Shown in pieces: positions 37,601-50,200 of a stretch of DNA of 64,000 nucleotides. Position 1 is the first letter of the stretch, and each line of letters begins with the position of its first letter. The stretch spans positions 496,001 through 560,000 of the forward strand of contig JAHRBS010000008.1 of assembly GCA_024305745.1 (NCBI GenBank), written 5' to 3'. The stretch is from Polyporus tsugae (Eukaryota; Basidiomycota; Agaricomycetes; Polyporales; Polyporaceae). The notes below the pieces were generated by a model, which had not been told where the DNA came from, searched no databases, and was given only the letters and a program-made list of their open reading frames with translations. The translations under genes and the position numbers were made by a program.

Positions 37601-39026
37601 AACGTCTCAAACAACACGATGTATAAGAGGGAGCGTCAAGATCAAGCGCTTCGGTGTGGTCGGGGAGTGTGGTCGGCCAAACGAGGTGCTGGAGCTCGAA
37701 AGCATGTATGGGCGATCGAACATGAGGCTTCTTCGTGAAGGAGTTGTGACGGTGCGCTGGCGGCTAGAACAGCGCAAACCTTCTCAGCGTAATGCCGGGC
37801 CTTCCTATTCGGGACGGTGTGGCGCAGAATATCGCGACGATAGGGGGGTCAGAGGCGAGCTCCTTCGACCAGGTCGCTATGACACGCCTGGCTAAGTCAA
37901 CTGGAGAAATGATATTAGCTGTAGCTGCACGTGGTGGATTGCGACGATGGCACGGTCGTGCGGCATACACACCTTCACAGTGAAACGCGAGCGACCGTCG
38001 CGGACTGAGCGGCGCCAGAGCGCGCAAACGCCACCCAACCAGGCCGTGTCCGACCACAAGAACAGGTCAGTAAGAATGTTGGTTTGGGAAGTTGTGCAAG
38101 CTTCTCGTATCGCGCCGATATATACCCCTAAGGCTGCCATCGATGATCATTCAGATGCGGACACTTGTGGCGGGCTATATGCCGCCTTTGTGCTTCGACT
38201 CCTGAAATGGCAAGTAAGAGAGTCAGCAGATGTATGCGGTCAGGGGAGTATACATGGATGTATCTCAAGGCCTCAGCATCGCTCATAACGATGTAGAGAC
38301 TCGCGCCTGGCTGAGCCAGGTCAACACGAGGGCGACACGATCTAGGGTTCACACACTCGTAGACGTCTGTGAAGACAGTGCTGCGGGACGCAAGAGGAAA
38401 AGATGAACTCACATACCATGCAGGCCATTCCACATGTAGAACGGTGCACTTTTCTGACGACCCGAGCGAAGGCAAGCTTGACCCAGGAGAAAGGCGGAAC
38501 GCAGTACGGCGTGCGGCAGCCCCGAGCCTCAGGCGCGGGTTTACGGTCCTTTTGTCGCCGAAACAGGCTTGAATCCTACTCAAGGCGTTCAGGACGTGAT
38601 TTAAATTCACGCAAGACATAGCATTGCAACCGACTTGCGCTATGCAGACTGCGTATGTTGAGGGGGTCTTCCTGCAACGACCGAAAGGTCATTGAGCAAT
38701 TCAGATCAAACTTGAGCGTATGCACTTGCTCACTCACCTAGAACATAGGTTTCACTTGCACAACCCCGTGGTGTGGGCATAAGAAAGAATATTATAATGA
38801 TATGATATAGTGAGAGATAGAGAGGAAGGGAAATATAATTGTCGCGCCGACTCGGAGCCTCGGAGTCGCTCGTCGCTCGTGGCGATGTGGTAAGGCATTA
38901 GGTAATCGCGGGAAATTCCGGCCCCCACATCGAGGTCGGGCCTATCGCGAGACAAAATCCTTTCCCTCACTGGCAGCGGTGAAGATCCCTCGACTATCCA
39001 TCCAGCACTCCATCCCGCATCAACCC
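34645..39026. other. Gene-poor stretch, about 4.4 kb
   Basis: No recognisable gene. The first 600 bp are CT-rich and fit an HMG-gene 3' region. Runs of eight or more G occur near 35543, 35987 and 37512. The longest unassigned frame is 38128-38619 (-, 163 codons), without a known domain. Confidence 0.45.
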
Positions 39027-41633
39027 ATGCTTCCGATAGAAGCCCTCGAAGCGGTCATCGACCAAGCCCTTGATACTGCAGAGTCCCTACCTTGTCTCTC
39101 ACTCACATGCAGTCCGCTCTTGCCCCGTGCTCGCTACCATCTTTAATATGTATCCGGACGCTGCAGAAGTTGGAGTCCTCCGTCGAGCTCCACTCGCATC
39201 CGTGGATTGGCCTCTTCGTCAAGAAAGTCACCCTTTCCGTCGATCTCTCCTTTGACTACTCCTACCGAAACATCCCCCTTCTCGCCGTCGTCCCTGTGCA
39301 TCTCCTCTCCCAACTTCCAAATTTGCGTGCGTGCCGCACAGGGGTCAACAGCATCGTCGCGTGCCGTCAAGTCCGCCTTTCGCTCCACCACTTCGCGGTC
39401 CAAGAGGTTCGGTGGCCATATCCAGGACCTGAAGCTGTTCTGCATTCCTTTTGACGACATATCAGACTTCATGGGACACATCTCGGCGTTTACTGGCATT
39501 CATACTCTCACTTGTTCCCGCATCTGGTTTCGGACGGGCGAAGAACACAACTTCCAGTCCTCCCTGAAGGACGTGAGGATGAGCTTGCTTGCCCGATCAC
39601 TGAATTTACAAAAGCTGCATGTGTGTATGCTTGATCGCTTATAAGCAGGTATGAAGTGTGCAGCTCACAATGCCTGTTTTTGAAGCTCAGCACATCCGTT
39701 GACATCCTTGCGGTCCATTATCTGCTGACATCGAGTTCGTCCAAACTGGATGCTCTTAGTATTACCGTCACCATTGACGAACCCCAGGATGGCTGTCCTG
39801 ACTACGACTACTTTGGTGAGGCTTCCGAACGCTCTCCTACCTAAATTTGTCCTGATGGTTTTGCCAGAACGCCTCGAAAGCTTGTTGAGCCGGCTCCCAC
39901 AGCGCTAGCTGTCATCATTGACGCACGTAATCCTGGGTTACAAGTAGGAGTATCGCGACCATGACCAGCGAGATATTTACGTTAACGACAAGAACTTATC
40001 GCAGAATGTCGTGCCACAAGGATCCTTCAGCGCGTCTCGAGAACGCGTCTGAAGGATGTGTAGGTGGTATTCGAGGTGAATCGCATCAACAGTCTCGGGC
40101 GCTACCTTTTCTGGAGCCACATGCAAAGAATTGGAAGGGGCACTCCTCATCTTCCCTCATGGTTCTATCCTATTCCATAGTGCCACGGTCGAGCACAGGG
40201 GTCGAAGAGCCGGGTTCTGGTATTCGAACATTAAACGCGCCTTTCCGCGGCTGCACGAGCGAGGCCTCCTTACCTCGCGTAGCAGTAAGTCAACCTAACT
40301 TCTGTTCATTTTGATACAATCCGCTGACGGAAAGCGGGGTCTAGCCGACCTACACACCGTGCTAGATCCGGTTGCCCTCGAATCCTCCGTGAAGTGTCCG
40401 GTCGTTTCTCAAGACAGCAAACGGACATTCACAGCCTCATCCGACGGAACCATCATCATCTGGGACACAGACCGCAGCGCGATCCCGCAAGAATGGCTGG
40501 CACATCGTGGCCCTGTCCATGGTCTCACGCTGTCTCCAGACGGCCGACGATTCGTATCTACCGGCGGCAAGGGAAGCGGGGGCCTCACGGTGTGGGACAT
40601 CGGCAGTGGCTCGGACGTCCGCAAAGCCGCCTCGCTGGAGGGCCACACGGAAGAACTCACCGCCTGCGCCTGGTCCCCTGACGGCACTCTGATCGCGTCG
40701 GCATCCGAGGACGGGACGGTGTGTGTCTGGGACGCTCTGACGTTCCACCAACGGGATCGGTTCGAGCTCTACGATCGGCACATCGCGTCGAACCTTTGCA
40801 GTTCCCGCCGGATGCACGGTATCTAGCGTGGTTATATAACCCACTGCCGCATACTCTGAATGGCTCCGACACCTGCAGCATCTGGAGACACATCGTCGAG
40901 GAGCGGTCGAAGAAGCTCGGGCTTCCGTCGGACCCGAGCCGTAGAGATTCATACATCAACGCGCTTTCGTTCGATCCCGAAGGCAGGCGCATCGCTACTG
41001 CCCATGGTTCCTTGTACGGGCAGCACGAGGGGAACATGGTTCGGATCTGGGACGTGACAACTGGCGCCGCGCTCGCTGCCCTGGCAGGATGCACCAGATA
41101 TGTGGCAGACGTTTCGTTCTCCCCAAATGGCAGATCGGTGCTCTCGATTTGGGAGGTTGGACGGACATTCAGAAGGCGTGCTTTTCTCCTGACGGGAAGC
41201 ACGTCGCCGCCGCATCGCTGTACGGGGACTCGAAGGTGCCACTATGGAGAATTGAGAATGGCTCCTGCGTGGCGGCGTTTCCTGAGCACGGGTGGAGCGT
41301 AGAACATGTTGAGTTCTCTCAGAACGGCGAATTCTTGGTTTCAGGAGATGAGGGGGGATGGTCCATATCCGTCGCATCTCGAGCTTCACACAACACCGAG
41401 TCCCGTAATGTTCTTCCTCTGTGGATCACTTAGACGTGGTGACTACGACGTCTTCAAGTACAATCCGGCGGGTCTGGTCACGTCTCGATGGACGATCTAC
41501 GCCAGCGGACTCGGTAATTTGCTTTGTCGGGTTTGGTTGGGATCTGCAAGCCGAGGTCCATATCTACAGAGTCGTCTTCGCCCGAGGCCTCGGCCATGAG
41601 CACCATGTCCTATCATTATCGCCAACCTGTTGA
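39027..41633 (+). pseudogene. F-box / WD40 repeat gene, decayed
   Basis: An F-box-like start, MLPIEALEAVIDQALD, then SLTCSPLLPRARYHL, opens at 39027. It is interrupted near 39140 by a one-base shift, after which IRTLQKLESS and WIGLFVKKVTLSVDLSF continue in another frame. A second shift lies near 39405 (LHHFAVQ to KRFGGHIQDLKLF). The F-box part closes with FWYSNIKRAFPRLHERGLL and a GTAAGT donor. WD40 repeats follow: SDGTIIIWDTDRSAI, WLAHRGPVHGLTLSPDGRR, LTVWDIGSGSD, LTACAWSPDGTLIASASEDG. Further shifts lie near 40790 and 41145, after which WD40 blocks resume (DIQKACFSPDGKHVAAAS). The pieces stay in the correct order, so this is one gene ruined by small indels. F-box/WD40 proteins act as substrate adaptors of SCF ubiquitin ligases. 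A related, more truncated copy lies at 60986-61860. Confidence 0.7.
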
Positions 41634-44250
41634 TCTGGGGTCCGAACTCTTCAGTTGCTTTCGTGACCTAGGATGCTGATCAGAGTCCATAGGTCCTGCT
41701 AGTAACGGATGGGAACAGCGCCCCCTCGCGATAACTTCACCGAGGTCGCCCGATGAAGTCATCGCCGATCTCTCTTCTTGTCCGTCTTCGCCACATCCAC
41801 ACTGTCTCGTGTACAAACATGTACGATCATCCCTGCAATCACATGTAAGCACTTCTTTACGTATATATGCATCGTCATCTCCTTCCAACTCAAAGCTCGT
41901 GCCTGCCGGATTTCGAGTAGAAACACAAAGCCCTACCCAAATACGGACAATGCACACTCAAAGCCCCCGTCCCCCTATCCCGCGAACGGTATCCTGGAGG
42001 CTGTGCCCCGCCTTCCCATCTTCCTCGGACCCCAAGCTCGTATCTGAGCAACCCGGTTCCGCGGCGAGCGCGAGGGAGCCCCGCTGACAAATCCGTACCG
42101 TGGCCAACTCGAACTCGAACGCCACAACGTCCTGAATCCCGCGCTCCGCCCAGTACCATTCAGATCGCGATCGCCAGCTCGCCCTTCTCCCAGTATCGAG
42201 CGGCGCCGCACTCCGTCCCGAAACCCAACACCCCGCGCCCCGCACTGCGCTCGCCCCTATCCACGACATCTCCGTCTCTCAATCTCTCTGCGCCGCCCGG
42301 TGCCCCGATCGAGATCCCGCCGGCGATGATGCGCTGTGGAACATATCGGTCCACACAAGATAAACCCCTGCCACTCGAGATCTCCATTTTTTAGATCCCA
42401 AAATCTGGTAACATAGCTGATGAAACGCATAGGAGCGGCGCGGGTGGCGCGTGGACCTACAGCGTCCGGCAACTTGGGTGTGGTACTTACGGGAAATGGA
42501 GAGGACCGGCAGTGCCTACAGCGGCGCGTGCCCACAGCCTGCTTACTCCCGATCCCCTAGCTTCTAGCTTCACAATCAAGTTGCCGGCTCGAGGCTCCCT
42601 TGCGCCCTCCTTACGCCCGTACCGAACGTCTGTCTACACGACTGGCCCGGGTGCACGGCGGCGCTGTGCTTCAGGGTCCCCCACAGTCAAGCTGCTCCGG
42701 CTGCGTGAGCCGCATGCCCACTGCCTCTTCCCGAGACGGAGATGACGTTCGAAGTACCCGGGTGAGGCGGTGCGCGCGGCCGACTGCCACGATGGAAGGG
42801 TGTATACTCTCTAACTAACCGGTGTCCGGTACGTCTCTCCCTCGATCGTACGATCTTCATAACGCAATAAGTGACGCAACGAACGCAGGCGTCGGTGTCG
42901 CCCCGAACCCGCGTTCCGAACCTCGTCCCACCCTATGTACCAGATGGTGGCCCTGAACGCTGCGTCTATTGTGCAGATATCACAGGCTGCACATGCGTTC
43001 TGTCCGTCGTGTATTCCGCACTTCTCCCGTGTCTGCTTCTCCGCACATAGGACCGAGGACCGAACTCCCGAGTCCTGAAAGCCGAGCGAACGCAGATCCG
43101 ACTTCCTGCAGCACATGCGCCGGTTCTCCGCCATCCCCGAGGCAGGCTACGAACATCGCTGAGGCACCACGCGCAGTCCAGACACACATACATAATGCAT
43201 GAAGTGCTGCTCCCCGGCCGTGCATCCGTTTCTAGATCCTCGAGCGCTCGGCTTCGATGTATACCGACTTCCCTATATCTATGTATATCTTCCCTTCTAT
43301 TCTGGGTGCTGCGTATCCGACGCCGGGCCAGAAGCAGAGCTGAGAAGCGCTGTAAACATATTGCAACGCCCCCGACATACGAGCACCCCTGAACCTTGCT
43401 CGCAGATATCCCTAGATATCACCGCCTGCTCCATGATCTGACGAAGCTCCACGACTACGCCTGGAATCCGGAATACGCACACACTAGTAGCGCTAGATCC
43501 GGCATCTGTGGATGGTTTAATTTCGATGTTTGACAAATGTAATTCCATTCGTTTCGTTCCTATCGATCCGGGGTGTCTAGTGACAAAAGGGATATAGCGT
43601 GCGTCGAAGTGTCGTGAAAGAAGTCGTCTATCTACGGGGCTAATACATCTATCTAATAACCTACTACAGTCGGATACAGTGGCCGAGAACGGTGCGGTGC
43701 GATTATACGAGCGATATCATCGATGGCGCCGGGAACTGTGTGCAGGAGAGCAGAGATCATGCAATGATTCGGGCATTAACAATTAGCTGCTTAAAGAGTA
43801 GCGAGCGGGCGGGAACAGACGGTTCGGTGGCCGAGAGTTCGTGTCGTATCATGGTATCGTGATATCGTGTCGTGTCGTGTTCCGGAGGCGCAAGAGCGGT
43901 AACCGGATAACTGGAGGGAGCACCGTCGGAGCGATTAAAGAGAGTGTCTAGTGCGGGTATGGAAGTGCGGGTGTGCATCTGTGTGCGAGGGGTGGGAACG
44001 CGGAGATGGAGAGGACGATGAGGGGGAGAAGAGAGGAAGCGAGGTAGCATGGAAACAAAAACACGAAGCATGCAGGGAGGATGCAGGGGGGGCCGTCGGC
44101 CGAGCGGGTGGGCAGACGCGAAATGGGCGCGATGATGGAAAAAAAGACGGGAGGGTACGAGGGAATATGTGCATGATGAACGGGAAATGAAACCATGATG
44201 ATGAGAAAAGACGAGCCACGAAGAGAGAGAGAGAGAGGCGCGGGCGACCG
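41634..44250. other. Gene-poor stretch, about 2.6 kb
   Basis: No gene is recognised. A Pro/Arg/Ser-rich open run on the plus strand near 41880-42340 contains NVLNPALRPVPF, which could be a relic of a DUF6699-type gene, but the domain cannot be followed further. The last 700 bp are the 3' side of the gene at 44251. Confidence 0.4.
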
Positions 44251-45075
44251 TCACCGGGACGCCGAGCGCCGCTTGCTTCCCTCTCGTCTTGAGCTCGAAG
44301 ACCGTGACTGCGAGCTGTCGCGGTCGCCCCACTCGATGTTCGGCCGTAGACCAGTGAGGATGCGCTTGAAGAACGGGTCGCCGCCCTTCTTCGTCGGGCT
44401 GCCCGCCTTACTCCCACCCCCGCTCCCGCTGCTCCGAGAGTGCGTGTGCGAGCGCAACTGCGACGCGGTGTGCAGGCGGTCAACATGGGCGCCTGGGGGC
44501 GCGATGACGACGAACCGTTCACCCGGTCGAGCCGCGGGCAGCACTGTGGTCTTGCCGGGGACATAGCCGTACTCTTTGTAGATGATACGCGCACCTGGGG
44601 GCGCGTAGACCACGGGTGATCCTCTTTGAGCCTGCACGACTTGGTGCCCTGGGGGTGGGGCGGGGTACGGGTACGGGCCACGGACGTCTGGTGGTTGGGA
44701 CCCGGAACGATGGTGGTTCCGAGACGCGGAGCTTGTGGACGGGCGAGGGGCGGGTGCTTGCGCGTATGCGAGGGCACGGGATGTTTGTCCGTATCCGGAC
44801 GGTACACCAGGGTTGGCGCTAGTTACGGCGAGGTTGGCAGGGAGGGTTCGTGAGCGAGACGGTTGTGGACGGTCTCTGGGGCGAGCGGATGAACTCTCTT
44901 GACGAGAGGATGGAGGGGTACGCGGAGTAGTAGTTGGGGACACCTGGCCATCAGGAATGAAGGGGTTGCCGTACCCAGAACGCCAATGGGACTGGTCAGT
45001 GGCCCACTTCCCAACCCCTGCCATTTTTGTTTGGAAGCGCTCTATAGCGTCCGGCGAATAGTCGTATTCTGTCAT
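44251..45075 (-). CDS. Conserved hypothetical Ser/Pro-rich protein (basidiomycete-type)
   Basis: Single-exon minus-strand frame of 274 aa, starting MTEYDYSPDAIERFQ. That N-terminal block, followed by HWRSGYGNPFIPDG, resembles a short motif I associate with uncharacterised agaricomycete proteins. The middle is Pro/Ser/Arg-rich. Residues about 145-210 look more ordered: VVYAPPGARIIYKEYGYVPG and RFVVIAPPGAHVDRL, two related PPGA turns. The tail is basic and Ser-rich (SSQSRSSSSRREGSKRRSAS). There is no signal peptide or membrane helix; nuclear or disordered scaffold behaviour is only a guess. The function is unknown to me. Confidence 0.65.
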   Translation of the reverse strand: MTEYDYSPDAIERFQTKMAGVGKWATDQSHWRSGYGNPFIPDGQVSPTTTPRTPPSSRQESSSARPRDRPQPSRSRTLPANLAVTSANPGVPSGYGQTSRALAYAQAPAPRPSTSSASRNHHRSGSQPPDVRGPYPYPAPPPGHQVVQAQRGSPVVYAPPGARIIYKEYGYVPGKTTVLPAARPGERFVVIAPPGAHVDRLHTASQLRSHTHSRSSGSGGGSKAGSPTKKGGDPFFKRILTGLRPNIEWGDRDSSQSRSSSSRREGSKRRSASR

Positions 45076-48000
45076 TGGTATGTGCGGTCTTGTGGTGGAA
45101 TTGTGGGTGATGTTGTCGGAGGTGAAGGTGAGGAGGAGGATAGTGTGGTGGGCGAAGAGGTTGAAAGGGAGGAAGTGGGCGTCGGGTGAGAGGGAGGATA
45201 GAGTGTGGCGGGAGAAGCAGCGGGGAAGAAACCGCAAGCGACGAGGAGGAGGAGGAGGACTGTTGTCGCAAGCTGGTATATGTAGTCCGAGTTAGCGCAG
45301 AAGAAGGGGAGGCGGAGGCCTCGCGGTCGGTGGACAAAATGGCTCTGACGGATCCCGCTCCGGTCAGCAGCACCTTATTATGTGCGGATAACCCCTTGTC
45401 CCCACGGCTAAGAGCAGTTACAAACAATTAGCTGCTGCGACCCCCGATCAGCTTTCCTATTCGGGCAGGTTATGATAGGCGCCGCATAATAGGCTAGTGT
45501 GTTTTATGGACGACTGTGTCGCTGATCCTCGCCGTCGTTCTCCTCAATGTATCGACTTGCCATTCCAATCACTCTATCCACAATTGCCAGCCACCGTCTG
45601 TTGCGGTTTATCGATACCTTCATCTGCTTCTGTCCAGATGGCGTCCAACAAGAGCAGCCTCGCTCCGAAAAGGCATCCCCAAACACATGCAGGGTCCAGG
45701 CTCAAAATATTCCTAACTCCACTTCATGGCCAGATCGGCCGTGCATAGGGAGGGTTCGGAACGGTACCGACAATTACTCCCCCGATGATTCGTACTACCG
45801 GTCGGGCTGACTAGCACCTCTTTGCGCAGGCATGGCAGGCACCGAAACCTAGAAATCGCGAATGAACGGAGCCCCGGCATGTCTACCGCGCTTTCCGAAG
45901 CAGCGCATCGCCCGTCGCCCACTCTCTGGCACTCTTCCCAGGCCGCATCCCACCCATTCCATCGTTCTCAGCATCTCCTGTCACAGCCAGCTTCTCTCCC
46001 AGCCTTCGCGCATGTCCGCACGCCCCACGCGTCTCTCCTCCATCCGGCCTTGCGCAAGTCACCAGGTGCCCCAACATGGTCTGACGCGCTCCTCACGCGA
46101 CCCACGCGATTATCGTGTTGCCCGCTGCGCACAGGGCCTCGCGTTCGACCCATTTATCTTACTTGCAGTTTATGGGAATCGCCACCATCCCTCTGCCCTG
46201 CTCGAAGGTTGTTCACTCCCTCAAACGATCTCGGGATCCACACACCTGACTTCATCATGGTAGCGTGCCGCGTCTCCAGGACACAAACTCGTCGCATCTC
46301 GTGGATTTCCCCACGTCATGGTCACCCCGCGCTTCCTGCAGCTGAACATCGGACAGGCCTCTCGGATGCTCGCTTTTGCGTCCTCGGATTTCCACATGTG
46401 GTCGGACACGGAAGTGAACCACAACCACAGATATCGTCGAATGCATGCGAGGCGATGCGAAGTTATGCGTTATGCACCGGATGGGCGGACTCTTGCTAAA
46501 CATCCAGCGAGCGCGTAGGTTCACGGTGGACGCTGCGGCCCACGTGCCGTCTCTCTCCGCCCCGCGTTTCCCCGCAAACATGCGCTCTGCGTGGTGAGTG
46601 ACGTTAATAGCGTCTCATTTCTTCTTACCAACCCTGAAGATCCTACAGGTCGGTGCATTAGGGCTCCGTCGACTCGACACGCTCTATGGTCTGGTTTCCG
46701 ACTGTGACCTGCGCGTTGGGAAGGCTTCGCTGGCACCAGCAAATCGACTTCACGGTTACTCCGCTCTGACGCAGCGATGCTATGGCCGACGATGGGTCAC
46801 GACGCATCGAGACCGCCGCTCGTTGTCGCCGCACAACCTACGAGGTTGACGGACGTATGACCGTTGGCGTAATATGCAGGCATAGCACACCGACAGTCGT
46901 CCGAGCCTATCGCCGACAATGCCGGCCCAGCGATAGCAGTACTGCTACCATATATGCCAAATCCCAGAGCTTTCGTCGCGGACGCCCGCATGCAATGAAT
47001 GGTCAGGATGGACCGCATTCCCAATCCTCGGCGAACCTGCAAGCTACAAACTGCAAGAAGCGGTACGATTAGACGGGATCATCCCCCTTGTATACCGGTG
47101 GCGGCAACAGTCGCGACGCCGCCGGGTCAATTCATCACAATCCATCTACCGTTTACACCTCGCGTCGTTCTCAACATGCGGCCTCTCTCCTCGGCGCCCA
47201 TCTCGCCTCGCCCATGCGACGAGTTTATGCCCGCCCATCTACGCAGACGTCGGCGGAAGCGAACACAAGGCTTTCATCTCCTTCCATCTGCCCTGACTGC
47301 CTGATGTATGATGCCCCATGCTTGCTCCCGTCGGTCGCCCGTCCTTCGACCTCGGCCACACCATTCCCTTCTTTGGCGTTTTCTTGCACCTTCCCCAGAT
47401 TCTCGTCCACCACGCCCCTGCCCCTCGCTACATACCACGCATGTCACGCCACTGAACGCCACGATCGGACTCCCGCGGCATCTCCATTAGGGATCCCTTC
47501 TCGTCCTTCTTTCCTCAGCATTCTCCTTCTCCGCACGCCCTACATGTACCTGGACCCCTTACCACATGGGAGCACCCCATGTAGGGGTCTTTCCCTACTC
47601 AACGTCTTTCTATTACCCCCACGTCCGTCTCACGTCACGTACTCTCGTGCAACGTACGTGACCATGGTACTGTGACGCTCTTATACATCCATCCCACAAC
47701 CTCAGCCGCCCATTTCCACTGCACTCCCTCTGCGCTCGGACTCACTGCCAGGATCGAAACTTGCATGGAACCAGCGTCTCAGGCACTCTCCCTCAGCCGC
47801 TCTCAGACCCCAGGGCCCCAGCGATCGGAGAGTGCGTCGCACCCCAGGAACCGACTGTCCACATCCGTCGCGCGGGGCCGCCCCGTGACCGCCACGGGGC
47901 TCTGAGAGGTCCACGCCTCCCGTCACTTGACTCTACGACTCGCGCCTCCCTCCCCGTGCGGCGTACGCTTACGTACGGACAGGGCGTTCGAACATGCTTG

Positions 48001-49443
48001 GCCATGATCATGTTCTGTGCTGTGTGGTGGGGACGGTTCTTCGATCGGGGCTTGAGGCGCTTCGAGGCGCTTTTCTGTCTGCCACGGCCCACCGGCCAGC
48101 CGAGAGCGCTTCTGGGAAGCTCGGAGGAGCCCTTGACCTCGAGCCCAAACCTGTCGCGTGCGGTTATGCACTGGAGCTGAGTGCGGCAGGAGAAGAGGCT
48201 ACAGCACCCGGCAGGAGGGTCTTGACCCTTGAGACGTTCAGAAACGGGCCTCCGTTGCTGCGCTTCGAGTCGCGGGATCGTTGCACATATGCAAACTGAC
48301 GAGCTAGGCTCCGATATGCCTGTATGTCGCACGACATCTCCGATTGTCTCAGGCTCCGCGCGCAGCTGACGATTGGATTTTCTCTCCTAGCAAAGCCGGT
48401 CTTCCGAACAGGGACGCCACACGGCCGATCCCGGCATGGCATTCACCGTCGTTGCAACCCGTTGCTGTTTGGATCCAGGCGGCGTCTGCGCTCCGACGGG
48501 TCTCGTCCCTTCTATCCCCACCCCTCCACATCCTTCTCCCCGCCGTGGCCCACTTCTCACCAATCACGGTGCTTGTATAAAACCATGATGCGCGCACGGG
48601 TTCCATTCGAGAGCGCGGGGAGGTCGCGTGATCTCTGAACGAGTCGAGCCTCGACCACAGCACTCGACGTCGGAGTCGCGCTCGTGGCCTTTGAGTTCGT
48701 TGGAGCCCAACGTGCCCACAGCGTTTCGAGATCCTTCAACTCCCGCTCGTTCACGAGGGTGCTCGAACCTCGAGAACATACGAGCGAAAATTTCACTTGG
48801 AGCCTTGCAAGGTTGGGGGCGTCGTCATGTGTCAGCCCCCCCTCCCCCCCTTTTGGGCCGCAGGTGTGGCTGCCCTGCTTTCGTGATGTGCGGGGTTGGG
48901 AGCTGGAAGATACTGATACTGCACGATGACAAGGTATGTCCATGCCCTTCTTCTCGAGCTCCATCGATGCCTCCCCGTGAACGCCAACGTAGCGGCCTCG
49001 GAGGTTCGATCGCGGCAACTTCATGTCCACAGCGGCATCTAATCCGTTGCCGACGTCACCTGGGGTTAGGCAGAAGGTCTCCTCATGCAGACAAGATGAC
49101 GTCGGGTGCAGCTCGACTACGCTCAGAGGCTGCGGTTCAGGGTTCCCTGGTGACGTCGCATGCGGTGGCTTCTTGCTTCTGCTCGCTTTATCGAGGGTTC
49201 TTGCGCTGTCGCGGTGACGAAACTGGACTGTGGGGGTGGGGGATACATGCGCATTATCGCCGAGTGAGGCGAACAGAAGCGCAAGAGGGGGTGTAGGAAT
49301 TACGTCGCCATGATGTAAGTCAAGTCGCCGGCTAATATACATATCTTTTCGACGGCTCTCCCCACCGTCATCCTCGAGCTCGCAATGTCTTCGAAGTGAA
49401 TATAAGCGATTTCCAGAAACACTCGCTCTTCGCAGAGTGATTC
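45076..49443. other. Gene-poor stretch, about 4.4 kb, with one long unassigned frame
   Basis: No family is recognised. The promoter of the gene ending at 45075 lies on the left. The longest frame is 48557-49579 (-, 340 codons), which overlaps the last exon of the array remnant in another frame. It lacks any recognisable domain and begins at a non-ATG codon in its annotated form, so it is not called as a gene. Confidence 0.4.
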
Positions 49444-50200
49444 TACTCACCTGCTGTTGTGCGTGAAAACACGGGTCTTTGCCACCACCAATAGGCGAGG
49501 CACACAAGCAGCGTGAATACCTGCGAATGTCGGTGAGTGGTCTATCTTGGAACCATGATGCTTGTCCTAACGCCCACATTTAACGCGTACGCGTAGACCT
49601 CAGCATGAGCTTTTCCTGATGCCTTGGTGCAATCAGGGTGTTTCGCCCTGACTTCTATGCTCGGTGCCGCCCGGCTTGAACTGACGTTCCGGCTGGTGCG
49701 TCGTTCCTCCACTTCCAGCCTTCGCCGGAGCTCACCTACTGCCTCAGCCAGCACGCGTACCGCATCTTGGTTCCGTGATAGCGTATCGATACGGACGTTC
49801 GCATCCTCGGCAATGATCTCTTCCCTGCGTCGGCGTGGCCACGGGACCAGATACACGAGGTTCGTTTGTTCCGTTCGGCTATTCTCCTGTTCCTCGGCTT
49901 ACAGCGCCGCAATGCGCTCAACCTCGCCCGCCAACGATGCACTGGAAGAACTTCTGTCACACACCCGCCTGGAATCGTCTTGGTTGCGTCCTGTGGCCCC
50001 GCGGAGACCCCTCAACGACAGTGCCGAGTGATTCTTGAATAACTTGGATCCCAACATCCATTTGTCCTCCGTCCAGGAAGTGCTTGCCGGATCTGGTGAG
50101 TTCGGGATATTCGCCCCCTAACGCATGGGGGCCTCGCAGATTCGCTGGGCACTTGCCGTAAGTACCATGCATCCCTTTGTATGCGCTTTGAAAAAGGCGC
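49444..50200 (-). pseudogene. Remnant of the CCCH / coiled-coil / tail-anchor array family (copy 0)
   Basis: Minus strand. A coiled-coil exon reads PRRRREEIIAEDANVRIDTL and VLAEAVGELRRRLEVEERRT, matching the Arg/Glu-rich helix of the intact paralogs at 53-57 kb. After a possible intron the last exon encodes one hydrophobic helix, VFTLLVCLAYWWWQRPV, and stops at 49444-49446, again as in the paralogs. The first exon is poorly conserved: EYPELTR can be aligned, but the paralog junction block (RRFFQ) appears as QKFFQ just after an in-frame TGA. No clean Cys/His motif is found. It is best read as a decayed member at the far end of the array. Confidence 0.45.

Noticed and set aside
47560..47590. 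Short inverted repeat around ACATGGG / CCCCATGT
   Set aside because: Imperfect and isolated; not linked to a gene end or mobile element.
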